64,000 nt of DNA from Vibrio sp. 99-70-13A1. GTDB lineage: Bacteria; Pseudomonadota; Gammaproteobacteria; Enterobacterales; Vibrionaceae. Location of the stretch: NCBI RefSeq assembly GCF_013114625.1, contig NZ_VTXD01000011.1, forward strand, positions 1 through 64,000. The letters run 5' to 3'. The position numbers and the translations under genes are program-made. The notes under the pieces were generated by a model. That model was not told the origin of the DNA. It did no database searches and saw nothing but the letters and a program-made list of their open reading frames with translations. Shown here in pieces: positions 8,604-19,382 of the stretch (position 1 is the first letter of the stretch; every line of letters begins with the position of its first letter).

Positions 8604-9284
8604 ATGTACAACTGGAAAGTAATCATTACTCTTATGTTAAGTGGTGGTCTTGTTGCTTGTTCTACAACTAATCAAGTACCAGCAGAGCCAGAGCAAAAAC
8701 CACAAATCGAACAACCTGTTGAGAAAGAAGTGACAGAGACTGAATCAACAGTTAAAGAAGAAACGGATAAGACGGAAGATAAAATATCGGAAGCAAAACC
8801 AGTTGAAGAACCAAAAAAAGAAGTAAAGCCACCAGTTGAGAAAGTAAAGAAGACAGCTGATGGAAAGCTAATTCTAGGTGAAGAAGAGTGGGTATTTGTT
8901 CCAGGGTTGAAAGAGACGCTGAAAGCAAGAATTGATACAGGTGCAACCACATCTTCTATCAGCGCTGTTGATATCGTGCCATTTGAAAGAGACGGCAAAG
9001 ATTGGGTTAAGTTTAAAATCGAACACGACGGTATTAAAACTGCTGAAATTAGCTTACCAGTTGAGCGTTGGGTTAAAATCAAACAATCAAGTGCTAATAA
9101 GTCACAAGAGCGTGCAGTTGTTTCCACATGGATTCAAATTGGCGATCTAAAAGAGAAAACTGAATTTACTCTAGCCGATCGAACTCATCTGACTTTTCCA
9201 TTACTAATGGGACGCAGTTTCTTTAGAGATGTTGCAGTTGTCGATGTAGGTCAAAAATACGTTCAGGATAAAATCACAAAATAA
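8604..9284 (+). CDS. retropepsin-like lipoprotein (PF05618, RimK-associated protease type)
   Basis: 226 residues. A lipobox (GLVAC, cysteine at about 19) marks an outer- or inner-membrane lipoprotein. Residues 22-90 are a low-complexity linker rich in Glu, Lys, Pro and Val. The rest is a PF05618 domain: WVFVPGLKETLKARIDTGATTSS, with the aspartic-protease-like DTGA motif at D111, and MGRSFFRDVAVVDV near the end. Members are usually called ATP-dependent zinc proteases, but the motif looks like a retroviral-type aspartic protease, and activity here is unproven. The gene starts 11 bases after the aminotransferase stop and is probably co-transcribed. A terminator follows. Confidence 0.8.
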   Translation: MYNWKVIITLMLSGGLVACSTTNQVPAEPEQKPQIEQPVEKEVTETESTVKEETDKTEDKISEAKPVEEPKKEVKPPVEKVKKTADGKLILGEEEWVFVPGLKETLKARIDTGATTSSISAVDIVPFERDGKDWVKFKIEHDGIKTAEISLPVERWVKIKQSSANKSQERAVVSTWIQIGDLKEKTEFTLADRTHLTFPLLMGRSFFRDVAVVDVGQKYVQDKITK

Positions 9285-9309
9285 TTCTTAGCGTTTACTC
9301 CATTTAATT

Positions 9310-9343
9310 AAAGCCCATTAGAAGTTATTTCGATGGGCTTTTT
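9310..9343 (+). terminator. rho-independent terminator
   Basis: AAAGCCCAT (9310-9318) pairs with ATGGGCTTT (9333-9341), followed by further T. It ends the aminotransferase-lipoprotein unit. Confidence 0.85.
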
Positions 9344-9501
9344 ATTTATTAAAGACAAGCTCCGTATTTAGCCTCGACAATGTGATCCTGATCTCTGTAT
9401 AATTCGCGCCTCAATTTCCTCTTTAATTCTTACTATCCTTGTTTTATTTTGCGTTGAACGCTGGATACTATTAGGCAAGTACTCTCCTAGGACATAATTT
9501 T

Positions 9502-11106
9502 TTGATCTCTACTGCGAACATCACAATGCAATTTGGCGCTGAACCTTTGTTTGAAAACATTTCAGCTAAGTTTGGTAACGGTAACCGCTACGGCTTAATC
9601 GGTGCTAACGGTTGCGGAAAATCGACTTTTATGAAGATCCTAAGTGGTGTTCTTACTCCTAGTTCAGGTAATGTTTCTATTACTCCTGGAGAGAAACTAG
9701 GCGTATTGAGCCAAGACCAATTTGCCTTTGAAAAATACAACGTAATTGATGTTGTGATCATGGGAGATAAGAAGCTTTGGGAAGTAAAACAAGAACGTGA
9801 ACGTATTTATTCTTTGCCTGAAATGAGCGAAGAAGATGGAATGAAAGTAGCGGAACTTGAAAGTGAATTCGCAGAAATGGACGGCTATACCGCAGAAAGC
9901 CGTGCTGGCGATATTCTTATCCAAGCTGGTATTGAGGAAGAACTTCATTTCGGTTTAATGCAGCAAGTTGCACCAGGCTGGAAGTTAAGAGTACTCCTAG
10001 CTCAAGCATTGTTTGCTAACCCTGATATTTTGTTACTTGATGAACCAACAAACAACTTGGACATTCACACAATCAACTGGTTGGCAGAAGAGCTAAACCA
10101 GCGTAAATGTACAATGATCATCATTTCGCACGATAGACACTTCTTGAACTCTGTATGTACTCACATGGCAGATATTGACTATGGTGAACTAAGAGTTTAC
10201 CCAGGTAACTATGAGTACTTCTTAGAAGCATCTGGTTTGATTCGAGATCAACTCCTAGCAAGCAATGCTAAGAAAGCTGCCGAGATCAGCGAGCTTCAAG
10301 ATTTCGTAAATCGTTTTGGTGCTAATGCATCAAAAGCAAAACAAGCCAGCTCTCGTGCTAAGAAAATGGATAAAATCTCGTTGGATGAGGTGAAATCTTC
10401 AAGCCGTATGAGCCCATCAATTGATTTTGGTGAAGGTAAAAAACTTCACCGCCAAGCTCTAGAGCTAACAGAGCTTAGTCATGGTTTTGATGGCGAGACT
10501 CTTTTTGAAGGCGGTAACTTACTACTAGAGGCGGGGACACGTCTTGCAGTAATCGGTGAGAATGGTGTAGGTAAAACCACCTTCCTACGTTGCTTAGTTC
10601 AAGAATTAGAGCAAAATCAAGGTACGGTAAAATGGTCTGAAAATGCATCTGTTGGCTATTGCCCACAAGATAGCACTGCAGATTTCGATAACGATTTAAG
10701 CATTTTTGATTGGATTTCTCAGTGGCGTACAGTTAAGCACGATGACTTAATGGTCCGCGGAATTCTAGGGCGCTTGCTATTCACTGCTGATGACGCAAAT
10801 AAGAAAGCTAGAAACTGTTCGGGTGGTGAAAAGAACCGTCTGCTATTTGGAAAATTGATGATGCAAGATATCAATGTTCTAGTAATGGATGAGCCAACAA
10901 ACCACATGGATATGGAAGCAATTGAAGCGCTTAATGAAGCACTAAAAGTCTATACTGGCACATTGATTTTCGTCAGCCATGACCGTAAGTTCGTTTCATC
11001 TCTAGCAACTCAAATCATTGATGTTAAAGACAAGAAGCTGATTAATTTCCAAGGTACTTACGACGAGTACTTAGCACATCAAGTAAAAGTATTAGCGACT
11101 TCATAG
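9502..11106 (+). CDS. ybiT: ABC-F family ATPase YbiT
   Basis: 534 residues, two ABC ATPase domains and no membrane segments, the layout of ABC-F proteins that bind the ribosome E site and modulate translation. It aligns with E. coli YbiT from the start ([27 protein letters not shown]). Walker A motifs are GANGCGKST and GENGVGKTT. Walker B plus the PtIM-side motifs are [15 protein letters not shown] and [14 protein letters not shown]. The second signature reads CSGGE rather than LSGGE. The start is TTG with AGGA about 9 bases upstream; no ATG fits the family N-terminus. A strong terminator follows. The exact role of YbiT is not established. Confidence 0.94.
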   Translation: MISTANITMQFGAEPLFENISAKFGNGNRYGLIGANGCGKSTFMKILSGVLTPSSGNVSITPGEKLGVLSQDQFAFEKYNVIDVVIMGDKKLWEVKQERERIYSLPEMSEEDGMKVAELESEFAEMDGYTAESRAGDILIQAGIEEELHFGLMQQVAPGWKLRVLLAQALFANPDILLLDEPTNNLDIHTINWLAEELNQRKCTMIIISHDRHFLNSVCTHMADIDYGELRVYPGNYEYFLEASGLIRDQLLASNAKKAAEISELQDFVNRFGANASKAKQASSRAKKMDKISLDEVKSSSRMSPSIDFGEGKKLHRQALELTELSHGFDGETLFEGGNLLLEAGTRLAVIGENGVGKTTFLRCLVQELEQNQGTVKWSENASVGYCPQDSTADFDNDLSIFDWISQWRTVKHDDLMVRGILGRLLFTADDANKKARNCSGGEKNRLLFGKLMMQDINVLVMDEPTNHMDMEAIEALNEALKVYTGTLIFVSHDRKFVSSLATQIIDVKDKKLINFQGTYDEYLAHQVKVLATS

Positions 11107-11158
11107 TTTAGTTAGCTGTCTGGTTATCTAGACAAGATCTGAGTTATATAAAGACAAG

Positions 11159-11192
11159 AAAGCCCCAACGCAAATGCGTGGGGCTTTTATTT
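11159..11192 (+). terminator. rho-independent terminator after ybiT
   Basis: AGCCCCAACGC pairs with GCGTGGGGCT around an AAAT loop with one bulged A, then TTTT. It is 50 bases beyond the ybiT stop. Confidence 0.88.
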
Positions 11193-11298
11193 TATCTAAT
11201 CAATTAGTGACCATTTATAGAGCCTAGCTGTACATACAGTGTTGCTTACTCAACTATATGTTTTCATCGGCTGACTGTTACAAACCGACACCATCTCA

Positions 11299-13185
11299 TT
11301 AGTATTTGAACAACTGAACTTGTGTATTTAGTTGCTGAGCAATACCACGAAGCTCTTCTGATAGATGACGTGAATTATCCGCTTCATGTGACATGTTGTC
11401 AGACACATCATTCACCAATTGGATATTCTTACTCACTTCACCCGTCACGGTGCGTTGTTCACTCGCGGCATTAGATATGTGAGACGCCATATCCGAAATC
11501 TGTTGAATAGAAGTTGCAATCTCTTCTAGTGCTGTCGTGGCGTTATTTGCGTCATCAACACTTGATTGAGCCAAGTCTTGGCTGCGCTGCATTGATTCAA
11601 CCGCATTAAGACTATTCTTCTGGAGCGTTTCGATCATGACTCGAATTTCATCGGTTGAACTGTGCGTACGCTGTGAAAGAACACGAACTTCATCAGCCAC
11701 AACCGCAAATCCACGACCTTGTTCACCGGCACGTGCCGCTTCGATTGCCGCATTAAGCGCGAGTAGGTTAGTTTGCTCTGCAATATCCGAAATAGTAGAA
11801 AGAATGGTATTGATATCAAGTGCATTCTTTTCCAGTTCTTGAATAATGCCTGAAGCATTCTCAACTTGTTCTGCAAGGTTGGTGATTGAATCTTGGTTTC
11901 GAATAATAACTTGCTTACCTTGCTCACAGTTCTCAGTAGAGCTAATTGCAGAATCCGCTGTCATTTGAGCATTATTTGCCACTTCTTCAGCAGTAGCCGA
12001 CATCTCGTGTACCGCAGTAGCAATTTGAGAAATCTCGTGCAGCTGTACAGATAGACCTTCACTCGTTTGACGAGCAACATTGGTACTTACTTCAGACTGC
12101 TGGTTTAGCTTTGAAGAGGAATCTGCAATATCACGAACGATCTCTTGCAACTTCGCAATAAACGCATTTACGTGAGTCGCTAAAGTGCCAATCTCATCTT
12201 TACTGTTCACTGTGATTCGTTGTGTTAAATCACCATCACCTTTAGAAAGCGCTTCCATAGCTGAACTTAACGTTGTAAGTGGAGATAGAGCCTGTTTAAT
12301 AACGAACATCGCGACAAATGCGATAACCGCTAATTGCATCAAGCCAAAGATAGCAGACTGACGCAGTAGAGAACGATAAGAAGCAAAAGACTTTGTTTTA
12401 TCGATAACAACCGTTAAATACCAATCGGTATGAGGGACTTTCTGAACGGATAAGAATGCTTCAGAATTGCTAATGACAGTTTCTTCAAATGAACTGCTCA
12501 AAGACATTGATTTGATTTTATTCGCATTCAGGTTATTAGAGATGTTCGAAACAGATTTTAGAGTCAGGTTTCGATTCTTATGGGCAACAATGTTGCCATT
12601 TCCATCAACTAAGAAAGCATAAACACCCGGTTGTTCAATACTTACAATGTCGTCAACCAACTGATTTAAGTTTAAATCGGCTCCAATTACACCTGAAAAT
12701 CCATTCGTATTAAAAGGTGATGAAATAGTAACAACAAGGTCATTAGTCGCTACATCGACATAAGGTTCAGTAACAACGGTTTTACCTTGAGCCATGGTTT
12801 CTTTATACCAAGATCGAGTTCTTGGGTCGTAACCTACAGGAACAGGAAGGTCTACACCTTGTAAGAATCTACCATCAGATAAACCGGCATAAGCGATTTG
12901 AAATTGACCTGCATTGGTACTTTGAGTGAAATAGCTCGTAGGATCATCAGAGTATTTGAATGCATCTTTAGCGGCATTAACAACGTTAATACGACCTTCA
13001 ATCCATTTTTCAATACCCGAAACATTAGAAGAAGTGAGTGTATCAGCGTATTGCTGAACAGAGCGGTATGTCTCGTTAAGTAGTTGTTTACCCGTAATAT
13101 AGGTTTGAATCATTGTCATCGTAAAAATAATGACAACAAAGATTAGCGTCAGTTTATTTTTAATCGATATGCTGTTAAGACTCAT
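11299..13185 (-). CDS. methyl-accepting chemotaxis protein, Cache type
   Basis: 628 residues. TM1 is at about 11-33, a large periplasmic sensor at about 35-275 looks like a double Cache domain ([30 protein letters not shown]), and TM2 is at about 280-300. HAMP and the long cytoplasmic coiled coil follow, with the signalling tip [20 protein letters not shown] and the segment [17 protein letters not shown]. Double Cache receptors of this PxxRxWY type often bind amino acids, amines or small organic acids, so an amino-acid-like attractant is an inference. The protein ends without a CheR-docking pentapeptide. It stands alone, preceded by GGAGT about 10 bases from the ATG. Confidence 0.93.
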   Translation of the reverse strand: MSLNSISIKNKLTLIFVVIIFTMTMIQTYITGKQLLNETYRSVQQYADTLTSSNVSGIEKWIEGRINVVNAAKDAFKYSDDPTSYFTQSTNAGQFQIAYAGLSDGRFLQGVDLPVPVGYDPRTRSWYKETMAQGKTVVTEPYVDVATNDLVVTISSPFNTNGFSGVIGADLNLNQLVDDIVSIEQPGVYAFLVDGNGNIVAHKNRNLTLKSVSNISNNLNANKIKSMSLSSSFEETVISNSEAFLSVQKVPHTDWYLTVVIDKTKSFASYRSLLRQSAIFGLMQLAVIAFVAMFVIKQALSPLTTLSSAMEALSKGDGDLTQRITVNSKDEIGTLATHVNAFIAKLQEIVRDIADSSSKLNQQSEVSTNVARQTSEGLSVQLHEISQIATAVHEMSATAEEVANNAQMTADSAISSTENCEQGKQVIIRNQDSITNLAEQVENASGIIQELEKNALDINTILSTISDIAEQTNLLALNAAIEAARAGEQGRGFAVVADEVRVLSQRTHSSTDEIRVMIETLQKNSLNAVESMQRSQDLAQSSVDDANNATTALEEIATSIQQISDMASHISNAASEQRTVTGEVSKNIQLVNDVSDNMSHEADNSRHLSEELRGIAQQLNTQVQLFKY

Positions 13186-13329
13186 GTTTAATGGTACTCC
13201 ATATTAATCAGCAAGGTTATTTTTGCGAGATTACCAGTACGCTATACGCTGGTAAAGCTATTTATGCAACCTTGCTAATAATATGAGTATCATATGCAAC
13301 AGAGAGAGGCTTACAACTATGAGTATGGA

Positions 13330-13866
13330 TTAAAATCCAAATTTAGCTGACATTAAAATTTGGTGACCGTAGGTACCATTGTTACGAAAATCTAAACCAA
13401 GAGAGAGTTGATCTGTCGAATGGAATCGACCACCAAAACCAACAATTGAGTTTGTGCCATCGTTGTCTATCAATTGACCTAGACGAGCATTAACTTCTAC
13501 GTTTGCCATCAACCATGCTCTAACGCCTAAGTTGATTTCTGTTTTAAAAGCATCGTCTTTACTGCTATCTGAATCATATTTGATATTATGAAGTAGCATT
13601 TGACCATACATATCAGCAAATTGACCGGCAGGACCATTAAAACCAATGCCACCAGCAAGATCCCAATCGCCATCAAACCCACTATCAAAACGACCTATAA
13701 AATGCGTATTTTCAGTAAAGTAAGTGGTAAATTCACCGCCAAATGTACTTGGGCTAGCTCCCATACGAACTTCAAAGGCATTGTAGTTAAAATTATTTGC
13801 TGAGACCGAAAATGAACTCAATACAGCTAATCCAATTAGCAACTGTTTGTTAGTTATGCCAAACAT
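13330..13866 (-). CDS. small outer-membrane beta-barrel protein, unknown
   Basis: 178 residues with a signal peptide (MFGITNKQLLIGLAVLSS, cleavage near VSA-NN). The mature part alternates polar and hydrophobic residues with many Gly, Asp and aromatics. It ends in phenylalanine (SAKFGF), the usual signal for insertion of outer-membrane barrels. It somewhat resembles the YfaZ-type small barrels, but I cannot assign a family with certainty. GGAG lies about 6 bases before the ATG at 13866, which was chosen over a longer frame lacking a sensible leader. A good -10 (TATAAT) lies upstream on the minus strand, just after the terminator of the preceding gene. Confidence 0.7.
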   Translation of the reverse strand: MFGITNKQLLIGLAVLSSFSVSANNFNYNAFEVRMGASPSTFGGEFTTYFTENTHFIGRFDSGFDGDWDLAGGIGFNGPAGQFADMYGQMLLHNIKYDSDSSKDDAFKTEINLGVRAWLMANVEVNARLGQLIDNDGTNSIVGFGGRFHSTDQLSLGLDFRNNGTYGHQILMSAKFGF

Positions 13867-13904
13867 GGGAACTCCAAAAAATATAATTGTTTGCATTATA
13901 ATAC

Positions 13905-13928
13905 AAAAAGGTCTGCAAAATGCAGACC
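13905..13928 (-). terminator. rho-independent terminator (minus strand)
   Basis: GGTCTGC (13910-13916) pairs with GCAGACC (13922-13928), and the minus strand continues with TTTTT. It separates the OB-fold gene from the barrel gene downstream of it. Confidence 0.82.
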
Positions 13929-13983
13929 ATATTTCAAAGAGTTTGAATAAATAGATGAATTAAATCAGTAATTCAGGCTCGTT

Positions 13984-14361
13984 CTAAAGAACTTGAATAT
14001 GATCAACTTCAATCTCTGGTGTTTTTCCACCTTCGTACTCACCAAATATTCTTATGTTTGTATCTGCAGTTAACGGTTGAAGTAATTGAATGTCATCATC
14101 CAATTCAATTTGAATCTCACCGCTTCCGTCAGAAAACACAAAGGTGTCTTTATTAATTTGGCGAACTATTTTCCCGTCAACAACCGCATCCTTTTCAGTA
14201 AACATGCCTGTATCAGTAAGTAATGATTCAATTGAAATAGCTTCTACAGGTCCTGTATAGGTAACATTGTTTGAATCATTACGGTCATGCTCGACACCTG
14301 CAAATGCAAGAGTTGGCGCAAGGATGATAGTTGATGCGATAGCAATAATTGTCTTTTTCAT
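13984..14361 (-). CDS. YgiW/YdeI family periplasmic OB-fold protein
   Basis: 125 residues with a clear signal peptide (MKKTIIAIASTIILAPTLAFA) and a BOF domain (bacterial OB fold, DUF388): YTGP near the N-terminus, the central VDGKIVRQINKDTFVFSDGSG block, IQIELDDD, and IRIFGEYEG before the final strand. Family members YgiW/VisP and YdeI are periplasmic stress-tolerance proteins, and VisP binds small ligands. The ATG at 14361 has AGGA at good spacing; the upstream frame adds residues in front of the signal peptide and was rejected. Confidence 0.85.
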   Translation of the reverse strand: MKKTIIAIASTIILAPTLAFAGVEHDRNDSNNVTYTGPVEAISIESLLTDTGMFTEKDAVVDGKIVRQINKDTFVFSDGSGEIQIELDDDIQLLQPLTADTNIRIFGEYEGGKTPEIEVDHIQVL

Positions 14362-14535
14362 AATAAATCCTATTGGGTCTGTTCGTTTAATGAAACGTTT
14401 TGTTTCGATGGAGCTATTAAACAACAGTCAGCTTGAATCTAGAGTGAGTAAGACATTCATTTTCCATTCATTTTATTGAGCAACTGCATGATATGGCGGT
14501 AAGATAGGGGTCAAGTTTGTAAGGAATTCAAATCA

Positions 14536-16008
14536 ATGCTCACACCTCTCGACGCCCTTATGGTTCAAGGGACAACATCAGATGCCGGAAAAAGTGTTCT
14601 AGTGGCAGGCTTATGCCGCGTTTTAGCTAGGAAAGGGATAAAAGTCGCCCCTTTCAAACCACAAAACATGGCACTAAATAGTGCGGTAACTTCAGATGGC
14701 GGTGAGATAGGTCGAGCGCAAGCGGTTCAGGCGCAAGCATGTAATGTCGAACCAACGGTTCATATGAATCCTGTCTTATTAAAGCCAAATTCAGACACTG
14801 GCGCACAAGTTATTCTACAAGGCAAAGCCTTAAGTAATATGGAAGCAACGGGCTACCACGATTACAAAAAAGTCGCCATGAATACCGTAATGGACTCATT
14901 CAAGCGTTTAACGGATGGTTTTGAAAGCGTGATGATTGAAGGCGCTGGCAGCCCTGCTGAAATTAACCTTCGAGAAAATGACATCGCCAACATGGGATTT
15001 GCTGAAGAGGCGGATGTACCTGTAATCATAGTTGCGGATATCGATAGAGGCGGTGTTTTTGCACATTTGTATGGCACATTAGAGCTCTTATCTGAATCTG
15101 AACAAAATAGGGTGAAAGGCTTTGTTATCAACCGGTTTAGAGGTGATATCGCACTTCTTCAGTCAGGATTAGATTGGCTAGAAGATAAAACGGGTAAACC
15201 CGTAATTGGGGTACTTCCTTATCTGCATGGTTTTAATTTGGAAGCTGAAGATGCCATTACTTCTGAGCAAGTATCTGGAAGCCATATAAAATTAAATGTA
15301 GTAGTTCCCGTGTTAACACGTATCAGTAACCATACTGACTTTGATACTTTACGCCTTAACCCTGACATTAACCTTCGATATGTCGGTAAAGGGGAGTCCT
15401 TAAACAACGCCGATTTGATTATAATTCCTGGAACTAAGTCAGTGAGAGCTGATCTTGAATACCTTAAAAGCCAAGGTTGGGACAAAGACATTCAAAGACA
15501 TGTCCGTTTAGGTGGCAAAGTGATCGGCATCTGCGGAGGGTATCAAATATTAGGGAACATAATTGACGATCCAGCTGGTGTAGAAGGACATCCTGGTCGT
15601 AGTTTAGGTTTAGGCTATTTAGATATTGATACGGTATTAACGCAGCAGAAAACATTAACAAAAAGTTCGGGTACTTTGACGTTAAATGGTAATACACAAA
15701 CCGTCGACGGCTATGAAATTCATGTCGGTTTAACGAAGGTCAAAACTAAGTCTCCAATCATACTCAATTCAAATACTCCTGATGGAGCGATTAGTTCATG
15801 TAATCAGATTTTTGGTACGTATCTGCATGGTCTTTTTGATAACAGTGAAGCTATGAATCTAATCTGCGAATGGGCAGGCGCAAAAGATATTGCTGAAATA
15901 GACCATCAAGAATTAAAAGAGATAGGGATCAATCGAATTGCAGATGCGATCGAAAAATATATGGATTTATCCTTATTGTGGCCTGAACTAAACTTTGAAA
16001 GGAAATAG
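14536..16008 (+). CDS. cobQ: cobyric acid synthase
   Basis: 490 residues, normal for CobQ, the glutamine-dependent amidase that converts cobyrinic acid a,c-diamide into cobyric acid in cobalamin synthesis. The N-terminal dethiobiotin-synthetase-like domain has the P-loop GTTSDAGKS (residues 12-20) and KPQNMALN. The C-terminal class I glutaminase domain has the nucleophile C333 in GICGGYQ and the histidine in YLHGLFDN. The rest of the pathway is not in this window. Three bases separate it from modA, so it probably heads a cobQ-modABC operon, an unusual partner for molybdate transport. AAGGAA lies in front of the ATG. Confidence 0.94.
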   Translation: MLTPLDALMVQGTTSDAGKSVLVAGLCRVLARKGIKVAPFKPQNMALNSAVTSDGGEIGRAQAVQAQACNVEPTVHMNPVLLKPNSDTGAQVILQGKALSNMEATGYHDYKKVAMNTVMDSFKRLTDGFESVMIEGAGSPAEINLRENDIANMGFAEEADVPVIIVADIDRGGVFAHLYGTLELLSESEQNRVKGFVINRFRGDIALLQSGLDWLEDKTGKPVIGVLPYLHGFNLEAEDAITSEQVSGSHIKLNVVVPVLTRISNHTDFDTLRLNPDINLRYVGKGESLNNADLIIIPGTKSVRADLEYLKSQGWDKDIQRHVRLGGKVIGICGGYQILGNIIDDPAGVEGHPGRSLGLGYLDIDTVLTQQKTLTKSSGTLTLNGNTQTVDGYEIHVGLTKVKTKSPIILNSNTPDGAISSCNQIFGTYLHGLFDNSEAMNLICEWAGAKDIAEIDHQELKEIGINRIADAIEKYMDLSLLWPELNFERK

Positions 16009-16011
16009 ACG

Positions 16012-16785
16012 ATGAAAATGCTCTACATCTTTCTGTTTAGCATGCTGATATCAACCACTGCATTTGCAGATGAAAAGCTGAGAATCTACGCAGCGTCATC
16101 AATGACAAATGCAACGAATGCATTAATAGAAGATTTTCAGAAGAAGCATTCGGTAGACATTATTCCAGTATATGCCAGTACTTCATCTTTAGTGCGTCAA
16201 ATCGAAAGAGGGGCGCCAGCTAATATTTTCATTTCAGCAAATGAAAAGTGGATGGATTACTTAATCGATAAAGGCCCAGTAACAGGTGACAATGTCACTA
16301 GCTTGTGTGAGAACGAACTAGTACTTATTGCACCTAATAGTTCTTCACTTGATGCGCCAATAAACCTAGACCTGTCATTTGATATTCAATCTAAAGATGA
16401 GTGGGAGAAAAAACTGATTGGAGAACGCCTTGCTATTGGAAATGTTCAGTCAGTGCCAGCTGGCATCTATGCAAAAGAGGCATTAGAACATTTGAAAATA
16501 TGGCACACCGTTGAAAGGCGACTTGCTCCGACGAATAATGTACGGATGGCACTCGCATTCGTTGAGCGCGGTGAAGCGGCAATGGGAATTGTATATAAAA
16601 CGGATGCGATCTTATCTGACAAAGTGCAAATCATAGCTAGCTTCAATCATGATTACCACTCGACGATACGTTACCCTGTAGCAAAAATATCCAATTCAAA
16701 AATGACTAACAACTTTTACGCTTACCTAAAGACTGCTGAAGCAATCAGTATCTTAAATAGTTTTGGTTTTAAAACGATTAAATGA
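16012..16785 (+). CDS. modA: molybdate ABC transporter substrate-binding protein
   Basis: 257 residues with a signal peptide (MKMLYIFLFSMLISTTAFA). It follows the ModA pattern: YAASSMTNA near the N-terminus with the oxyanion-binding serines, GAPANIFISANEKWM, and GEAAMGIVYKTDA near the C-terminus. It captures molybdate (or tungstate) in the periplasm for ModBC. AAGGA is at the end of cobQ, and the stop overlaps the modB start by four bases (ATGA). Confidence 0.95.
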   Translation: MKMLYIFLFSMLISTTAFADEKLRIYAASSMTNATNALIEDFQKKHSVDIIPVYASTSSLVRQIERGAPANIFISANEKWMDYLIDKGPVTGDNVTSLCENELVLIAPNSSSLDAPINLDLSFDIQSKDEWEKKLIGERLAIGNVQSVPAGIYAKEALEHLKIWHTVERRLAPTNNVRMALAFVERGEAAMGIVYKTDAILSDKVQIIASFNHDYHSTIRYPVAKISNSKMTNNFYAYLKTAEAISILNSFGFKTIK

Positions 16786-17480
16786 TGTATTTATCTGAAT
16801 ATGAATCTCAGGCATTAGTATTAAGCTTGAAAGTCGCTGGTTTTTCGATTCTTTGGCTTATTCCAATTGGGATATCACTTGCTTGGTTAATGGCTAAAAA
16901 GCAATTCATTGGAAAAAGTTTGTTAGAAAGCCTAATTCATTTACCACTTGTTTTGCCTCCAGTAGTCATTGGTTACTTATTATTGATCGTAATGGGGAGG
17001 CAAGGTGTCGTCGGAGAGTGGCTCTATGATGTTTTCGGCATTGTCTTTAGTTTCAGTTGGAAAGGCGCTGTTCTCGCTTGTATTGTTGTTTCTTTGCCGT
17101 TGATGGTGCGTTCTATTCGACTTAGCATTGAAACCGTGGACAGTAAATTAGAAGAGGCAGCCGCAACACTGGGGGCTTCACCTTTAAAAGTTTTTTTTAC
17201 CATTACACTCCCATTGATGCTTCCAGGCATAATCACAGGCACTATGTTGTCATTCGCTAGAAGCTTAGGGGAATTTGGTGCAACAATCAGTTTTGTTTCT
17301 AATATTCCAGGTGAAACGCAAACCATACCATTGGCAATGTATACATTTATTGAGACTCCAGGTTCAGAGATGGAAGCCGCTCGTTTGTGTGTCATTTCAA
17401 TCGTCATTGCATTGAGCTCATTGATGTTTTCTGAATGGTTGGCTCGCAAGTCAGCCAACAGACTTGGGGGAGGATTATGA
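16782..17480 (+). CDS. modB: molybdate ABC transporter permease
   Basis: 232 residues, about five membrane segments, BPD-type permease. The EAA loop that docks the ATPase is visible as [21 protein letters not shown], followed by [19 protein letters not shown], typical of ModB. It overlaps modA by four bases and modC by four bases (ATGA in both cases), so translation of all three is coupled. Confidence 0.95.
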   Translation: MMYLSEYESQALVLSLKVAGFSILWLIPIGISLAWLMAKKQFIGKSLLESLIHLPLVLPPVVIGYLLLIVMGRQGVVGEWLYDVFGIVFSFSWKGAVLACIVVSLPLMVRSIRLSIETVDSKLEEAAATLGASPLKVFFTITLPLMLPGIITGTMLSFARSLGEFGATISFVSNIPGETQTIPLAMYTFIETPGSEMEAARLCVISIVIALSSLMFSEWLARKSANRLGGGL

Positions 17481-18583
17481 GTTTGATCACCTTAAATTAT
17501 CAGCAAACCCTTGGGGAAACAGAATTTGATATTGATATCGAACTACCAAGTACTGGTATTACCGCAATATTTGGTCGCTCTGGTGCCGGGAAAACATCTC
17601 TAATTAATGTTATTAGTGGTTTAAAGAAACCAGATTCAGGTGTGATTGATATCGCCGGGCATCGAGTTTTTGACAGTAACAAATCGATTAACTTACCCAT
17701 CCATAAGCGTAATGTAGGCTATGTTTTTCAAGAGTCTCGCCTGTTCCCACATATGAAGGTGGATGCGAATCTTAAATACGGAATAAAAACCGTAGATAAT
17801 GATCACTTTGATCAAATCGTAACTTTGCTTGCACTCAAAGATATTCTTGGTCGATATCCAATTCGCCTTTCTGGTGGGGAAAAGCAACGTGTTGCAATTG
17901 GGCGTGCGCTTCTATCCAAACCAGATATATTATTGATGGATGAACCTTTAGCTTCGTTAGATCTACCTAGAAAAAGGGAAGTCATGCCGTTTCTAGAAAA
18001 TCTCGCTGAAACCGTTAATATCCCGATACTGTATGTGACACACAGTTTGAATGAAATCCTTCGATTATCAAATCACCTTGTCATTATTGATCAAGGTAAA
18101 GTTGTGTCTTCTGGCGCGACGGAGAAAGTTTGGTCTTCTAGAGCGATGAGCCCATGGCAGTCATTCTCTGAACAAAGCTCCTTATTTGAGGGGACGATTA
18201 TTGAGCATAATTCAGAGTATGGTTTATCCAAGCTTAAATTATCTGAATCAACGTCATTATGGGTTCAGCAGATTGAAAATAGACTCGGTACCTCAGTCAG
18301 GTTACAAGTAAGAGCAAATGATGTTTCTATAACGCTTGATAAGCCCTCTAACACCTCAATAAGAAATATTCTGCCAGCGGTAATACGTAAAGTAGAAACG
18401 CAGCAGAAGGGCGCTCATAAACAAAGTGTATCGGTTGAGTTAGAACTTGATGAAGGTTGTTACCTTTGGGCAACGATCACACTTTGGGCTTTGGATGAGC
18501 TTAATCTAACCATTGGGCAGAAGGTGTACGCTCAGGTTAAAGGTGTGAGTGTTACTCAAAGAGACATAGCAGTGACTCATTAA
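17477..18583 (+). CDS. modC: molybdate ABC transporter ATP-binding protein
   Basis: 368 residues. The ABC domain has Walker [11 protein letters not shown]-loop [10 protein letters not shown], signature [17 protein letters not shown] and Walker [15 protein letters not shown]-terminal TOBE/Mop-like domain (about 280-365) binds molybdate in many ModC proteins. The ATG at 17477 has GGGGGAGG in front and overlaps the modB stop; a longer frame inside modB was rejected. The operon ends at the terminator near 18.7 kb. Confidence 0.95.
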   Translation: MSLITLNYQQTLGETEFDIDIELPSTGITAIFGRSGAGKTSLINVISGLKKPDSGVIDIAGHRVFDSNKSINLPIHKRNVGYVFQESRLFPHMKVDANLKYGIKTVDNDHFDQIVTLLALKDILGRYPIRLSGGEKQRVAIGRALLSKPDILLMDEPLASLDLPRKREVMPFLENLAETVNIPILYVTHSLNEILRLSNHLVIIDQGKVVSSGATEKVWSSRAMSPWQSFSEQSSLFEGTIIEHNSEYGLSKLKLSESTSLWVQQIENRLGTSVRLQVRANDVSITLDKPSNTSIRNILPAVIRKVETQQKGAHKQSVSVELELDEGCYLWATITLWALDELNLTIGQKVYAQVKGVSVTQRDIAVTH

Positions 18584-18690
18584 CTAATTTGTATTGACTC
18601 ATACACATTAGTTATATATTGACCTCAATGATGATTTGATTAATCAGACACCTACACTGTAGCGAAATAGCTTTAATCACATAGATAGTA

Positions 18691-18726
18691 AAAAAGCCGT
18701 TGAATCCAATATTCAACGGCTTTGTT
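18691..18726. terminator. bidirectional rho-independent terminator
   Basis: GCCGTTGAAT (18696-18705) pairs with ATTCAACGGC (18711-18720). It is flanked by AAAAA on the left and TTTGTTTT on the right, so it can stop modC from the left and the convergent gene from the right. Confidence 0.88.
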
Positions 18727-18792
18727 TTATCAAAATTAATCGATAATTCTTAGAAAAAGTTGGAACGAAATAGAGGGGGAGAACCCAACCTA

Positions 18793-19230
18793 TTACTTCG
18801 TAAACACTTCTTTAAAATCAGTTTTCAAGATTGGGTCACGACGAGCTTTCTTGATTTGTTTAACCATATCTTTCACACAGTTGTGTAAAACTTGATCAAG
18901 CAACTGCGCGCGGTACTCTTCTTTTCCTTCATCAGTCATGTCTTCAGGTAACTTAAGAGTCGGGAACTCTTCCATTACGTTCACACCTGCGAATGATTGG
19001 CTAACAGTAATCAATGCATGAAACTGTTCGAAGTTATCAAGAACATTTTGTGCGCTTGCAGGTAGAGTATCCCATGCTTCACGTACTGCTTCTTCAGACA
19101 CTTCGTGAATAGAAGTAACCATGTTGTGCATCTCTTTTGGAACTTCATCAAATTCGATAACTTGGCGTAGCTCAGGTGAGATAGTGGTTAAATCAACTTC
19201 TTGTTGGTCGTTGTTTGTAGCGTCTGACAT
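18793..19230 (-). CDS. acidic cytosolic protein, unknown function
   Basis: 145 residues, strongly acidic in the N-terminal two thirds and basic at the C-terminus (MVKQIKKARRDP). No signal peptide or membrane segment. It looks helical (VSEEAVREAWDTLPASAQNVLDNFEQFHALI) and resembles a small gamma-proteobacterial family of unknown function (perhaps DUF3069, low certainty). The ATG at 19230 has AAGAG upstream; a longer version would start with TTG. It ends against modC at a shared bidirectional terminator. Confidence 0.7.
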   Translation of the reverse strand: MSDATNNDQQEVDLTTISPELRQVIEFDEVPKEMHNMVTSIHEVSEEAVREAWDTLPASAQNVLDNFEQFHALITVSQSFAGVNVMEEFPTLKLPEDMTDEGKEEYRAQLLDQVLHNCVKDMVKQIKKARRDPILKTDFKEVFTK

Positions 19231-19382
19231 AGTATTTCTCTTCAAAAAGAAACAATGCTAAAAAAATCTGTAAAAAAGTCAATCAAATATAGTAATTAGT
19301 GCATGAATTAGAGCGGTTTTTCATATACTTTAGAGTATTCGGTAACCTGCAGGGTAAAGGAATGACAGGTAAAGGTTCTTCT

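Noticed and set aside
8672..9127. 151-residue minus-strand frame rich in Ser and Thr
   Set aside because: It is the antisense shadow of the Glu/Lys-rich linker and protease domain of the lipoprotein gene.
17024..17458. 144-residue minus-strand frame
   Set aside because: Antisense to modB; no family features, and the plus-strand gene is certain.
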